A DNA stretch of 64,000 nt from Phoebastria nigripes (GCA_035582835.1 JAYKAV010002967.1:140754-204753), one strand, 5' to 3'. Shown: positions 37,901 to 51,264, counted from the first letter of the stretch. The notes: a model not told the origin generated them from the letters alone. Made by a program: numbers and translations.

Positions 37901-40900
37901 GATAACACCATTATATATGTTGGGCATCTCTCCCATTTTTTACAGCTATCTTCTCTTTGCAATTTTGCCATTTTCCGTGGTTGACTCCCCAGTTTTCCAT
38001 TTCTTCAGAATTACTAAAATGCCATAGCTAAGATAGTCTTAATGGTTTGTTGTGCATTGGTCTTACTGTAAGTTTACTTTCCGGCTTCTTTCCTTCTGCT
38101 ATTAGTTCATCTGAAGCCCTTTTTTCTTGTTTGACAACCATATGCTGCTTTTCTTTCGCTTGGTTTTTAGCTCTTTTCATTTTTATTATGCTCTCATTCC
38201 CCGCTTAATTTTCTGTAATTCTGTAGTTCTACCTTGTTGTACTCATATTTGAGCTCATACCTGGTTTAGCTTTCTTAGACAAAAATGCAAGGATTCTTTC
38301 ATCTTTTTNTCATGCAGAATGGAACATCAGGAATAAGACAATTGCTGAATATTTTATTCTGTGTCTTGGGTAACTGGGGCCTGGGTTTGTGATGCAGTAA
38401 TTCAAATTGTACTTCCTAGAAAAAATAAAACGTGTTCCAAATGTATACAATGGTATTATAATTCAAAACCTTTGTGTTGAATTGGCAGTAAGTATCAGTT
38501 AAATTAACTTAATTGAAGTTCCTGGTAGTCATTTGGCAGAAGCAAAATACCAAATTATGGATTCATAACGTGCAAGTTGCCAAATGAAAGTTGTGATCTT
38601 TTAACTTTAAGCTATTTTAGATATTTTGGACTTAATTCTGTATTCAGAAAATATATTCATTTCCTGACATACTAAAGCTTGCAAGTCAAGAGAAGTGTAA
38701 GTCTGAGAAAATTGGCAACTTTACGATGGCCTTGCTCATATTCTGTAAAGTATGCATCAGGATAATTCCATTTATGTTTCAGATGTTTTTAATACATTTT
38801 CTTGTTCTAAGACAAACATGCTTATGAGCCTATTCCCACAGTTTGCATACTTGCATAGTTCTCTAACTTCTTCACCATCTTAATGCAGACATATTGCTAT
38901 CCTTCCTTGGAATAATTGGTGGGTACAAACATTTTAAGCGTATTGTGGACAGAGCTACTCAGAATGGAGTTCTGAGTCTAAAGGGCTTTCTCCGTTGCTT
39001 CCTAACGAAGGTCAGTGTGGTCCTTACTGGACCATCAGGTTGCTTGCACTGAGCACACAGGCTCCAGAAGAGTCTGGCCCAAGGGGAGGAAGTCAACAGG
39101 GAGAATTTCTCTTGTTACAGGGTTCATACCTGNTATAAGAAGCAAGGGTTGCTAGAGTATTGGATTAAGAGTACTCTCTACCTTTGCAATGTGTTTAGGG
39201 CCAAGGTAGTAGTCATGCAGTGGCTGTTAACGAATCTGTCTTTAAATTCCATGTACTGGAATATCACTCGGCCTCAATGTTCCTTCAGTATATGGTTATC
39301 ACAGTCCCTCACTGGCTTATGGAATTAAATCATAGTAGTGTAACTTCTGTATAGGTGGTGGTGTCTGGTGTGCGCTGTGAATTTCTTTTTTTTATCTGGT
39401 GTATCTGAATTTCCACAGGTAGCTGGGGTATAAAACCCCTGCACCCTGCCATAGGAGATCTTGGGAAGATCTGCATTAGCCCTGTATAAAAGACAGTCTC
39501 TCCGCAATTTGTTCTGCTTCACAACTAAAGATGTAGCTGTAAATGGCATTATAGAGTTGAAGCAGTTTTTCAAATGGAAAACAGCTACCTGTGCTAGGGG
39601 TTCACAATGGAAATAAGCAACATTTCAGTACCAGCTAAAACTAGTAACATTAAGCTTTCTGTTACTCTGTTATATCCAGGGTACTTCTGTGAAGTATTTG
39701 AACCCCACTTTCTTTTTTCATCACAAAAGGAGATGGATCTCTACATTTCTTACGGTTTTTGAAATTAGTATTTGTTCTGCTTGCATCAGTTGTACACATA
39801 ATAAAGAAATCTACATGTATAATTATTTGTTTCAAGAAAGTAATTTTGTGATAGCAGAATGAATTTGCAGTTTGTTTAAAACTACTATACATATTTTTTT
39901 CAAATTTGCAGTTGTCTTGGCAATATAAAACAGTCCCCAAATACAGTTTTTCTATTAGATTGTAATATGTCTGCTTGTTTTTCAAAATAATGTAAAAAAA
40001 TCTATCAGAATTTTGCAGAAAATGCAGCAATTTATATAATTTATAAAATTTATAAAAAATCCATAATTTTCTGCAAACAGTATCATTTTCCCTGAGCTGA
40101 AATATAAGCAGAGTATTCATTCTGCAAAAAGTAGGAAAAGAAGTCTAAAAATGGTTAAGAAAGCTAAGGTGATAAATACTTTATGTATGTAGGTATAAGC
40201 AAACTATGATTTTTCTACCTGGAACCTCAGCTTTTGTAAGTTGGGTCTTGTTTCTGGATTTCTGGATTTCTTCCATGTTTGAAATACTTAATTTGTCTTA
40301 AGTACTCTCTGAAATGGTACTTCACACAGCATTACCCAGTTCAGTGTTTTGAGTTCATACTATAGCAAAGAGTAAAAGGTGCAATATGTGGTGATAATTC
40401 AAAGTGACAGTGCTGCTTTGGAGAACAGTCAAACAGCTTTTACTTCTGTCAAGAAGTTACATGTCTGTTTCTTCCTGTTCCCATTCTACTTCTTCTTCTG
40501 ATGAGCCTATCCAGACACAAAAATGTTCAAATATAAACAAAAAAAGAGACCTTTTTTTTTTAAAAAAAATTTATGTCTTTTTTTCTTTCATTTGAAATGC
40601 TTACAAATTAAGAGTTTTTTAGGACACCATGTAGGTCTTCACAATTTTAAAGTTAAGGAGAATCTTTAGTGAAAGATTGCTTATTTCTGCTATTTGTTTT
40701 GTTTATAAGTATTTTAGTTTATTTTTTCTTTTGTCAGTTCATAGGGTCTATATTAGATTTTAAGTATTGTCGTAACAGTTTATTATAAAAAAACAGATGT
40801 TTAAGAAATAGAGAGATGCCTGTGGGTTTTGGGAAAAATAGAGAAAACACTAGGTTTCTCATGAGCTCAGTTCAATTCCCCACTCTCTTTTAAAGAAGTA

Positions 40901-43900
40901 AGACTCTTGGCTCTGTTCCCAGCATGATTTGATAAAGGAATGAATATAGTTTTTGCCTAATGATCAGTTTCTGGACAGATGAACACATACTGTGCAAAAA
41001 GCAGAGAATGGGAAAGTATATTAATCTGCCTAGTTGTGTAGAAAAGTCTTGTTTTCTAGGAGCATGCTCATCAGTAACCATCCAGTTTCTTCTACCATCA
41101 CTCAGACTTACAAAAATTTCCATCAATTTAACTAGAGCCAAGTGTATGGTAGTGTTGGTCGCCTAAGAGAAATGTGTGGCTTTCTCCCAAGGGAGCGACT
41201 TCTGAGCTCCTCCTTTGGTTGGGGGATGTAGAGATTAGCAAGTGGGTGCTTGGTGTTCTCCACAAGCAGTAAACCTGTGGTAGAAATTGACTCCATCTCA
41301 TTCACACATTCTCCAGCAACACTGAAATGAGTGATTTTCTACCATAAAGATGTAACAGTTCTATAACCCATCCATAGGGTAAATAAAGAAAATAAAAGTG
41401 CATCTTCCTTTGAATTTCCCCAGCATTGTTTATAACTTTTATTTGAGATATATCCCACTTGATATTGTGAGCAAATATGCAGGATTAACGAGCCGTACTA
41501 TGTGATTATTAATTGTCCCTGCCCTTATATTTCATCTATGTAAAGGTAAATGTGATAAACAACACAAAAATAAATATTTTTTAATGAACAGGAAGAAATA
41601 GTACGGTTTTATAGTAGTAGCTATTGTCTAATATCTGGTCAGGTATTAGATATGCTACATCTTAAAAAAACTACACTAACAGTACTCAGTTTTACAGTGT
41701 GCTGAATTTTACTAATTCATCTGTAATTCAGAAGTTCAGTCTTGTAATAATTTAGTGAGTTTTTAATTAAAAATTACTATCCTTAAAATATAAAAATACT
41801 ATAGCATATTTTTAGGCTGGTATTTTTTCTGATTGATCACAAATCTTTATTATTATGGGTTGTGTTAATGTGTATTTTCTTAATCTGATACAGGTATCAA
41901 AACTGAAGAGTTTATGAATAATAAGAAATCACATGAAGTACAGGTGATGTCAGAGCTGGTAGACAACATAGCGAATTATTGTGGTATAAAGCAGGTAAGA
42001 AGGCATTTCTTACTGTACGTTACTGTGTACCTTCCAAATTATTGTCCTTATTGTGTTCGAATACATCATTTTGATACTCTGTCACTGCTGTTCTTATTTT
42101 TCCTGTAAATAGTTGTAGCTAAAGAGCCTTTAGGGCCCAGCTGAAGGACAATTTTGTTTACAAATGTATCATTCCAAAGGAGCTGCCTTTCAGTGAGTCA
42201 TAATCATTTTATGACTCATGAAAAATTTTAAGAAATTATAATCATCCTCTATATGTTGAGCAGCTAAAAATTGTACTGATTTTTGCTATGCATGGGTACT
42301 GCCTTGTTTATCAGTATTCTATTGCTGGCAATTTACCATAAGCATCAGTAGGAGAGCAAAACTTCGTTCTTCTCCTTCTGTCAGGCGCACAAGAGTGCCA
42401 CATGGAGACCAAAGCAGAAAACCTGAGAAATGTTGAAAGCTCATCTTATTCTGGCACAAGAGATTTAAATTGTTTGCTATTGTTTAATGCTGTTCACCTT
42501 TATTTAACATGGATTGAGATCTATCAGTTAGGAATTTAGTTATGACCTTTTTAGTTTGAAGAGAGACCAGATTAAGCAGAGATTTATGCAGCAGAGTGTG
42601 CATGAAGTACATTTGGTAGAACACGTATGAGATCTGGACACCCAACACCATTATCACCCAGCGATTACTCTATGAATTGGCCGTTTCATACATCAGATGG
42701 CAAGTTCATCCTTGGATGGTGAAGAATTGCAGGATTCCTTTCTCAAATTTGATTGTAACTTACCCTTTTTTTATTCTAGATGTAATTATGATTGCACAGT
42801 GCACTAGATCACTGTTGTATTAAAACCTCGTAGATGTTTACTTACGGATCTGTTGACAAAACACAAGCATCACAACAGTACTTGACCTTTTGAGTACCGT
42901 ATTTCACATTCTATTTGACAAAAGTACACCAATATCATTTCGTCAGTGTACATACATGTAATTTTTCTGTAAGCTTTTTCAATGTTAAGCTTTCTGTTAG
43001 ATTCCACGTCTTAGACCTTTGTTGCGGTAAGACTAAATTTTTAAGTATCTGGGTGAACTGAGTTGGTTTAATCATTTTAATCTCTATAATGCTAGTAACT
43101 GGCTAATGTAGCTTCATCCTCGCTTTAAACTGTAGATGACTAGTGGCTCTGGACGCTGCATTTGATTCCTTTCTACATCTGAGCTGCACTTGCTTTCTGT
43201 GCAAGGGGCTGTAAGTGTAAATGGAGACTAATTTCCTCCAGCCTAATACTCATTCCCGCAGAGATTTGTGGAGAACAAACTGTATTTGTTTAAAACCAAA
43301 GATTAATAAGGTATCTGCCCAGATTTTATGCTGAACATATTCTCTCTGAGCCTTTTTTTCCCCTAAGTAAATATGTCTGAGTATAGTTTAAAATTAATGT
43401 ATCGGATGCGGGTAAGGGGGAAGAGACAGCTGCAGCTGGGCAGGCCAAGTCTGTATTCCTACGGTCTCTGGTATATCTTGTCCCCCATATTGTGCCTGGC
43501 CTTTGTAATGGGAGAGTGCTAGTTGGCCTGCTTCATACCTGCACCAGGGGCGTTGCTAAAAATTAACGGTGTGGCCAGTCGTGTGCCGGGGGTAGAGTCC
43601 GTGGCCGTGCTCTGTTCAGTTTAGTGGCAGAGGTGTAACCGCAGTGTCCCGAGTTGCTGCTGCTGCCACCATAGACCGAAGGGCAGGCCCCAAAACTTGG
43701 ATTCAGCTCGGAGTTGCTGGAGCTGAACTTTGATTAGGAAGTTATTTGGCTCAGACTGAGTTTAATTTAGATAATGTAAATGATGCAGTACTCTTGATAG
43801 GTTTGGATCAGGCCTGTGGCGTCCTCAAAAACAGAGATCAAAACTCTGAACCTTAACCATCTGTTTTGTGAGGAACGACTGGCGAAGGCAAAGTTTTAGG

Positions 43901-46900
43901 CAGTCTTCTCCTTGCAACTGGGATTACCAGGTAAATAGAGAGCTGCAATTAAGGCCAAATATTACTGGATGAGACGCAGTCAATTTGTGAGCATCTGCGA
44001 TCGCTTACCGCCATGGAAGGCGATCTCTCCAGCAGCTCTTTCAAGAGCCAGCCGCCGTGACACGTGCGGGTGCCCTCAACAGCCGTAAAGTGGATGCGCT
44101 CTGTAAAGAATAGAAATACAGTAGCAGCAGATTTGTGAAAGTAATTTCTTCTATTGTTAGCATGTTTTTTGCCTTGCTTACCTTTTGCTTCAGGCACGTA
44201 TTAGTTGTTCAAGTGTTGAAGACTTTCACGTACTGAAAAAGCTGTAGGAGAGTGTAGTTTCCTGATAATGCAATAGTAAATGTTCTCTGCGTTTGCTGGA
44301 AGGTGGTGTTTCATATAGCATTTTCATTTAGATTTTAAATAGTTCCTGTGAGATTCAGGAATGAAAGGAAAGGAAAACCCATATTCAGAGAGTAAAAAAG
44401 TAGAGCCACCTTAATGACCTAACCTAAGTCCCAATGTAGCTGGTTACTAATAAAATCTCAAACCAATCATTATTAAGTATCTGCCAATATGCTGCAATTT
44501 CATGCAGTGATTATGCACTTTTATCAGATGGCTTGGAGTATCTTTAGACAAAGGATTATTTTCTGTTTATTTTTTGAAAAAATTGTAACATTTAATGAAA
44601 AATATTGCAGTATATCACTGAATATGAAATGCTGACTGCTCTGTATTAACTTTTTTCCATTTTAGTCATACACTGTAACAAAATTTATTTGTGCAAAGTT
44701 ACAAATCCCTAATATATGAAAAGAGCTTTCCAGTTACATTTAAAAAAAAAAAGAAAAGCCGCCTCCTCAGTTATTAAAAAAGCGACTTCTTTTGTTTTGG
44801 TTACCTTTCAACTTAAAAAAATACAGGAATTGTAAAGTTTTAGGAGAGTTTTTTCCTTATTGATTTTTTTTCTAGCCTTCTCACAAAACAAAATATATGN
44901 GGCATTTAATTAAAAAATCTAGAGCTATGAAAACACAACACATGTTTTACAACAGCACGTGTCCTCAGGGTGTTTCTTTCAGATATTACAGATCACTGAC
45001 GGCTTGAAAAATGCCCTCCATTTCACCTCCATACCCATGATGTATAATGGGTGGTAGAGGATATTACTCTCTTGTGGTATTTTATAATGTAGTATAATAA
45101 AGAGTAAAATGAGAATAAAAGCAAAAATTTTATTACTACTGTAATCACTTCTAGGTTAATGATTTGAATTAAAACATTAAAGCAAACTAACTGAAGGGTT
45201 TTTTTCAGTTGTTTACTGCCCCTTTTAAACATTGTTCCTATTGTACAAGTGGAACTTTGTTTTATAAAGAAGTTCTTGATTAAACTCTGAAAAGAAGCCA
45301 GTGATGATGATTCTTTATAAATGCACATTTATTTTCTTTAATGTATTTGTGAAAGTTTTCCTTGGAAATTGCAGCATGTGCAGCAAGAGTTGCAATGTGT
45401 AATATAAGTATGATATAATTCTGCATTCAGCATCCATTAAATTTGTGATTTGGTGCTGGGAAATGTTGGAATGCTTCTGGAAACAAAGTTCTTGATTGCG
45501 CTGTGCCAGAAACTGTGGTTAAACATAGTACCCAACTCACTATGGACAAGACCTTTGGAGTTCATTACATCATGGAAATTTCATTTTAAAAGTTCATGCT
45601 TGGCAGATATGCTATGGATTGCTGATTACCTTTCCTTATGTAATCAAGGAAAGGTAAAGCAGGGATTAATTTAATGCCGTCTATTTGTTTAGCACCAGAT
45701 CATTGCCTGCTTATTTTTAGTCAAATTTTCCTTTCGTTTTAAAACTATTCTCTCCCAGTGCTAGTTTAACAATATATTACTGTTTTCTTTTTACTTGGAA
45801 ATAACTAAAAAAACCTTACCCAAACAGCAGTTTGTCTTTGCAGCCACTAGAGGTCACACGTAGGAGTTAGGAATAATTCACTAGCTGACTCTTGTGTCCA
45901 AATGCTGCCTTTCACAGAAATAATTAAAAACCTTGTAGAAGTGGAGGTGTGCATATTCTGCGTAATAGTAATATCTGTTACATAAAATAGTAGGTAAAAT
46001 TATTCCTTGAACGCTTGTCTTTCCTTCACTTTTAAATAATCTAGGAAATTATTGGTGATAAATATGACAAATAAATGACATTTTCAAAAAGTGTGCTTAG
46101 ATTGTATCAATTCTATTTCACCAAATCCACTCCTGTACCGATTTCATTCAAGAAATTTGAGGATTGTAGCATACCTAGATGGCAAATATGCAGCAATATC
46201 ACATGACGAGTGCAGATGAGAAAGCCACGTGCAGCCTGGGTAAACAATTTTTACCTAATAGTGTGTATTCTCCACTGTTTTACATAGTCTTTAGTGACAT
46301 TGGTTCAAATTTTTCTTTCTAATTCCATGGCTATACAAACCTTTAACTTTCTTAGAATAAGGAATGAATCTTTCTTTTTCATTTCAGTAAGAGTATTGCT
46401 GTACTGAGTATTCTTACCTGGTAAAAAACTATGCAGTTGAGTTTAAGGTGGTTCCATGTAGTGTATGCTGCTATTTGGACTTACAAATATCAGTGTAAGC
46501 TTTCTTATGAACATGTGACAGACCAAGAACAAGACATAGATGCTCTTGAATCAAACACTTACAGGAACATCTACAAAGAAGTCATTATATCTAGTCAATA
46601 TAATTTTTGGTAGATACCTGAACAGAAGCGAACATTATCATTTTCTTTCCTTAGAGAAATGTCACTTTGCCTATTCTTGTAAAATATTTTGTTATATGTT
46701 TATTACAAATTAAAACACACATGATATAAAGCTGTGATTACATACTTAAAGGTCTCAGGTTACCCTTGTTTCTGCTACTACTCTGTATAGTGTTTTCCTT
46801 CCTGTGTTATATCAGTCACTGAACATATCAACTATGAGACAAACTAAACTGCCAGCTAGTTATCCCTTCTATTCAATCCTCCCTCCAGAACAGGCAGTGG

Positions 46901-49900
46901 AAAGCACATGTGACATATGAGCCCCTTTGTTTTATTACAAAAGCATCCTCATGTTAATCAAAGTTGTATGGATCATTTTCACAGAATGGGAAAGCGGTAT
47001 AAATAAGCATTCTGACATAAAAGTGGGTATCGATATCACCTGTCTTTAGGTCACATCTGAAGTGATTAAGTTAGGCACCGAATCTGAAGATGCTTATTTC
47101 TGTACACCTAGCGGTAGTAGACTCCTCAGTATGGGAGCTAGGTGTCTAAAGCTGAATACTGTGAACGCTTTCTTTGCTAACTGTATATCCTGACCCAGTT
47201 TAGCAAGGGCAGGTGCTGTTGGTGGTGGTTTATGGTTATTTTCTTTAGCAGAAGGAAGTTCTGTGTCAAAAAATATACTGAAAGTCTTTCCCAGAAGAGT
47301 CAGGACATGTGCACTGCATAAGCATTGCAGTGTCTGTTTTCTGGAGCAAATCAGTTAAGACTTCATTCTGTGTTTTAAAGTCAGAAGGTGGACCAACAAA
47401 GCAAAAGAACTAAGCGTATTAAGAGGGATGATACTGATAAGGTAGCTATTAAATCCATGCTTAAATTTTTAGGGAATTATTTTGCATTTGAGTGAAGTGT
47501 GTCTTGTTGCTCATTAATATAGCAAATTTTATTTTCTTTTTTCCCCATTATCTAGGTGATTGATATAGGTTCTGGAAAAGGCTACCTGAGTTCATTTTTG
47601 TCCATGCAATATAACTTAAAAGTTTATGGAATTGACTCCTCAAACACCAACACTAATGGCGCTCATGAAAGGAACAGAAAATTGAAGAAACACTGGAGAG
47701 CATATCAGAGTCGAGGAAGAGCAAACCTCAAAAGCCAGAGGTTGGAAAAGGCAAATGACAGGCCAGTGGAAAGTGAAATTAAATGTAACGCAATCNATGA
47801 AAAGCCCTTAAATAATGACAGCAGTCTTCAAAGTCAGGACCAAGTGACTATCCAAGATTTAGTTCCTTCTTGTGGTTTCACAGATACAGCTACATCTGAA
47901 ACCAGCAAACAAACTGAAGTTGATTTGGTGGCTCAGACACCATCTGATGAGAGCAAACTTTCTGAAGAGGTTCTTGCTATTCTAAACGTTCTGCCTGCTG
48001 ATGCTGTGGAAGTTTTTTCTTCATCTCAGTGTAACTGTGGGGAACTCTGTGAAGAGGAAAAGGCGCAAAGAAAAATGGCATCTCTCAAGGCTAAAGCGAG
48101 CAAGTCGAGTGAATCAAACCTGTATTTTCCATTGACCTCTTGCATCACTGCAGAAACCGAACTCAGCGACATCATAACAGATCTGGAGGTTATTTTACTA
48201 ATATTTGAAGTAGATTGTCCATTGTCTTTATATTGCCATTTTCATATGTACATAATGTTTGCTGAGTGTACGTAGAGTGCTATCAGTGTAAATGAATATT
48301 CTGGCCCAATAATGTTTTTCAGCCAGTTTGCAGAAGTATGTCTAGCAGATACAGATTGTTTTTCTGTTTTAATATATGTGTTGGGATTATTTTGAATATG
48401 TAAAGCAGCCTTTTTTCCTACCCACAATTTATGGGGTAGATAATAATCAGCTGTTAAAGTTAACAGCATACATATTAGCACATTCAGGTATTTTGCAATT
48501 GTGGTTATAGAGAACATCTAATTATTATGAAAAGAGTTATATTTACCAGGTAGATGGATGTATTAAGCACTGGAATTTCAATTTTCCTGAAATTTCTTAT
48601 TTTTTAAGTTTTACATTTTTGTAATTTCAGTTAAACTTTGAAGGCATAGGGGAATTTATTGTGTATAGTAGTCAACATAAAGAGTTTGTAAAAAGCCCTA
48701 TTTGGAAGTAATGTTTTTATATTTTGGCTTTTCAGAGTTCCTTTAAGTTCATTTAGTAATTTACTAGCTGGCGGGGATTGTGTCTGCACAAACAAGCCCA
48801 AGCTCAGCTGCCCAAAGACAGTGACACAAGTCTAGAAGCTGTATGGCTGTTTAGTTCCTATGCCTGAGCTAACGTACATTGATTGGGTAGATACGTTCAG
48901 TCTTTTATGGAAAGATAAAAACTTGTCTGCGTTCAGTAGTAACTGAACTATTATATTCAGGGGTGTAATTCGTCTCTGATTCAAGACCATAGGTTTGTGC
49001 TGATGGCCCTACAACGTGAGCTAATAAATCCTACTGAGTATCTGAGAACATGTGGAGCAAGCTCATGTCTGTCTGCAAAAGACACCCTGAGCCGCAGGGT
49101 TTGTTGATGAAGCATATGCCTTTACGTTTGCACGGTTGGATGTTGTATCCCCTTAGCATGTAATTTGTATGATGTAAAAGGTAGAAGAAATCCTATATCA
49201 ATGCCTTTCTTTATAAAAATAAATTACTGTCAGAAAAGGTAAAAGCTTCATTGTGTTAAAAAATAGTAATAACCAAACTGCACATTATGTGTGATGAATG
49301 TGTGTAATTAAAAAGCTTTAAAATGTGCAATCATTTACATGTTTTAAAAGTATTTTGAGAATTTTTAGAAATAAAATATTTTTTAGAAATAGTTTTACAA
49401 ATATTTACAATTTTTTATTGTATCCATAAATTGATTTTTTTTCTCAAATTTTCCTAAGCTGGGAACAAATGGGGAATGGGTCAAATTAGCATTTACTGAT
49501 TTATACCGTAAGTTCTGAAATTAATCTGCTGAAGAAATATGGGTATAGGAATGCATGTTTGTATATAGCTCAGGACTAATATTGAGATATCAAATTTTGC
49601 TACACTTAAGCCAACGAACCAGAAAGTACTTTCAGTTATACCCAGGCAACCTCACTGAAGTCAATGATGGTCCAAAAGTGTACCTGACACAGACAGACTG
49701 CCCTCGTATTGTTCAGAAGTTTTGAGCATTGTAATATGTTTCCTCTCTCTTGCATGTGGTAGCCATCTTTCACTAGCTTTCTCCTGAAAGAATCTCTCTA
49801 ACTTTTCCTGTCCTGGGGTTTAAATGCTGTCCTCGCAAGTGCACATCTTCCGTTAGCTTCCAAACTTCAGTCTTGTTCCACTATTTCTGTAATTGCGTGT

Positions 49901-51264
49901 GGAAAAAAGCTTTGTGGAATGGTGAGCTGAAGCTGACTGATAAGAAAAAAGTCTTAAAAAACTAAGCTGGACTGAAACTGAACTTTTGCCACCTAAAAAT
50001 TTTGGATCCTAAGACAAGGAGAGGGCAAGCACAGAGAAGCAGCACAAAGTGGAAGGTGAGAAGGGGGACAGGAAGAATTAAAAAAAACAGAGAAAAGGGG
50101 AGGTTTTACTGTTTTGCACATACATATGCTATGTAATACAGATGGGTGAGAAAATCAGATACAGAGCAGCAAAAATAGATGTGCATATAAAGTCAGAATG
50201 ATTATAGAAAGGTATCCCAGTTGAATGTCTCTGGGCTAATTTCTTGTTGATAACCTTGTTAATAAATAAGGCTGAAATTCAAAGCAACACCATGTTTACC
50301 ATGTAGATTCCAACTAATAATGCCGGAAGGGAAATATCTTGTTACNAATGGTGAGAAGAGGGATAATTTGGATGGAGAAATAGAGGCAAAAGGGAAATTG
50401 AGGAAAAAGGAAAGCAGGAAATAGAATGGACAGAAGAACAGAGCATCTGAAGCTGAAGTTCTTACTTTGAGCTGTGGAAGAAAATGCCCATTTGTTGTTG
50501 AATAGGAGTAGGCACACTGCAAAACTGCAGCAGTACTACAGTTTTGGAAATAACAAAGCCTGCTCTTCACATTATGTCTATATTTAGGAAGTGGTTTTGA
50601 TTTCAGCAACTTAAAGTAGCAGAAATGCCATAGATAGGTCCAGCCAGATTTACAGCAGTAAATCTGAAGTAAGAAAAGGAAGTATCAGTGGTAGTAATAA
50701 CAATAACAGGACAGCTAGGAAAGGCAAGAGAAAATGGCCCGCGTCCAGTCACCACGTAGATGTTCCCTTCCATGCAGGTAAACCAGCTGCTATTCATAGT
50801 TTTGAACTTCTGCTTCCTCATGGCTGGTGAAGGTAGAGTGCAGAGATGCGTAGTTCCTTACCCGAACAAAGCGATGAGCAGTCTGTCTCTCCACAGAGGC
50901 AATGCACCATGTTTTCTTATCACTGAAGAGCTTTTATTATGNATTGAAAAATTCTAGAACAGGACAGCAGGAGTCCTCGTGGAGTTGTGTATTTAAACCT
51001 TACAGCTCGACAACCATTTGCAGCATGTTTGGGTTTTGGAGTCTGTTGTTGTTATTTGTGCTCTTTCAGTTGAGGAGGGAGATGCTTTATTGTTGCTTTT
51101 TTTTCCATTTTCTTCTTAGGACTGTGTGATGGTGGGTCTACATACATGTGGTGATCTTGCTGCAAATACACTACGAATTTTTACTGCCAAGCCTGAAATC
51201 AAAGCAGTTTGCAGTGTAGGCTGCTGCTACCATCTGTTGTCAGAACAGTTTGAAAACCAAGAAG
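28726..51264 (+). CDS. METTL25: METTL25 (five 5' coding exons; gene runs off the right edge)
   Basis: Coding exons are 28726-28984, 36892-37056, 41894-41994, 47556-48188 and 51120-51264: 1303 nt, 434 whole codons plus one base. All introns are GT-AG and the phases match (1, 1, 0, 0, 1). The assembled protein follows human METTL25 (C12orf26; about 603 residues from memory) from the start to the segment ending LLSEEFENQ, so roughly the last quarter is missing here. Key motifs are the SAM-binding loop VIDIGSGKGYLS (176-187), the acidic residue of motif II in YGIDSSN (Asp 202), GLHTCGDLA (392-400) and GCCYH (420-424). These are characteristic of the METTL25/METTL25B methyltransferase-like family. 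The substrate is not known to me, so I call it a putative SAM-dependent methyltransferase. Nothing indicates a pseudogene. Confidence 0.94.
28985..36891 (+). other. METTL25: METTL25 intron 1
   Basis: 7907 bp, donor gtgagt and acceptor ttccatacag. The first 270 bp is CpG island with a G-rich tract (28992-29021). The rest is AT-rich with a 25-bp tandem duplication (34459-34508). No nested gene or recognisable LINE was seen. Confidence 0.85.
34459..34508 (+). repeat. 25-bp tandem duplication in METTL25 intron 1
   Basis: Two adjacent copies, 34459-34483 and 34484-34508, each starting acatatgttaaa and ending atattttgta, differ at one base. Confidence 0.9.
36892..37056 (+). CDS. METTL25: METTL25 coding exon 2
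   Basis: 165 nt, residues 87-141 plus one base, between acceptor ttccatacag and donor gtacat. It encodes DDDKFSSVFCENSKKLINVH, then LFALAAKYYSLSNLGVCTPL and EDVLEALRED. ALAAKYYS and LG(V/I)CTP are shared with human METTL25. The region is helical and N-terminal to the methyltransferase core. Confidence 0.95.
37057..41893 (+). other. METTL25: METTL25 intron 2
   Basis: 4837 bp, donor gtacat and acceptor ctgatacag. AT-rich. The minus-strand open frame at 39662-40120 (152 codons) is low-complexity, AT-driven and has no recognisable family. Confidence 0.8.
41894..41994 (+). CDS. METTL25: METTL25 coding exon 3
   Basis: 101 nt, residues 142-175, acceptor ctgatacag, donor gtaaga. It encodes GIKTEEFMNNKKSHEVQVMS followed by ELVDNIANYCGIKQ. 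The EFMN.KKSHEVQ.MSEL...IA.Y.GIKQ pattern is nearly identical to human and leads directly into the SAM-binding motif of exon 4. Confidence 0.96.
41995..47555 (+). other. METTL25: METTL25 intron 3
   Basis: 5561 bp, donor gtaaga and acceptor ccattatctag. It is AT-rich except for a GC- and CpG-richer pocket at about 43400-44120 (see findings). No gene was recognised. Confidence 0.8.
47556..48188 (+). CDS. METTL25: METTL25 coding exon 4 (SAM-binding motif)
   Basis: 633 nt, residues 176-386, both ends in phase 0. It opens with motif I (VIDIGSGKGYLSSFLS) and motif II (LKVYGIDSSNTNTNGAHERN), both almost identical to human. A long polar, Ser/Glu/Lys-rich stretch (about residues 205-365) follows. It is poorly conserved and probably disordered, an insertion within the methyltransferase fold. 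The end, ETELSDIITDLE, is conserved and joins DCVMVGLHT in exon 5. The donor is gttatt, a weak match (see findings). The open frame reads on to a stop at 48275, but those residues are intronic. An N at 47796 leaves residue 256 undefined (NAT). Confidence 0.96.
48189..51119 (+). other. METTL25: METTL25 intron 4
   Basis: 2931 bp, donor gttatt and acceptor ttttcttcttag with a good pyrimidine tract. AT-rich, with a purine-rich stretch near 50020-50110. No gene was seen. Confidence 0.8.
51120..51264 (+). CDS. METTL25: METTL25 coding exon 5 (last in window)
   Basis: 145 nt, residues 387-434 plus one base, acceptor ttcttcttag and donor gtaatt. It encodes DCVMVGLHTCGDLAANTLRI, then AVCSVGCCYHLLSEQFENQE. 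GLHTCGDLA and GCCYH are hallmarks of this methyltransferase-like family and lie in the catalytic half of the fold. The exon ends in phase 1. Exon 6 should continue towards the CHYLKEE and CCGRNARM segments known from human, but I could not find them before 64000. Confidence 0.96.

Noticed and set aside
39662..40120. 152-codon minus-strand open frame in METTL25 intron 2
   Set aside because: It is AT-rich with biased composition (Phe, Lys, Asn, Tyr) and lacks recognisable domains or splice context.
48189..48275. Continuation of the exon 4 frame to a stop at 48275
   Set aside because: The conserved ITDLE-DC junction with exon 5 shows these codons are intronic in the normal transcript.
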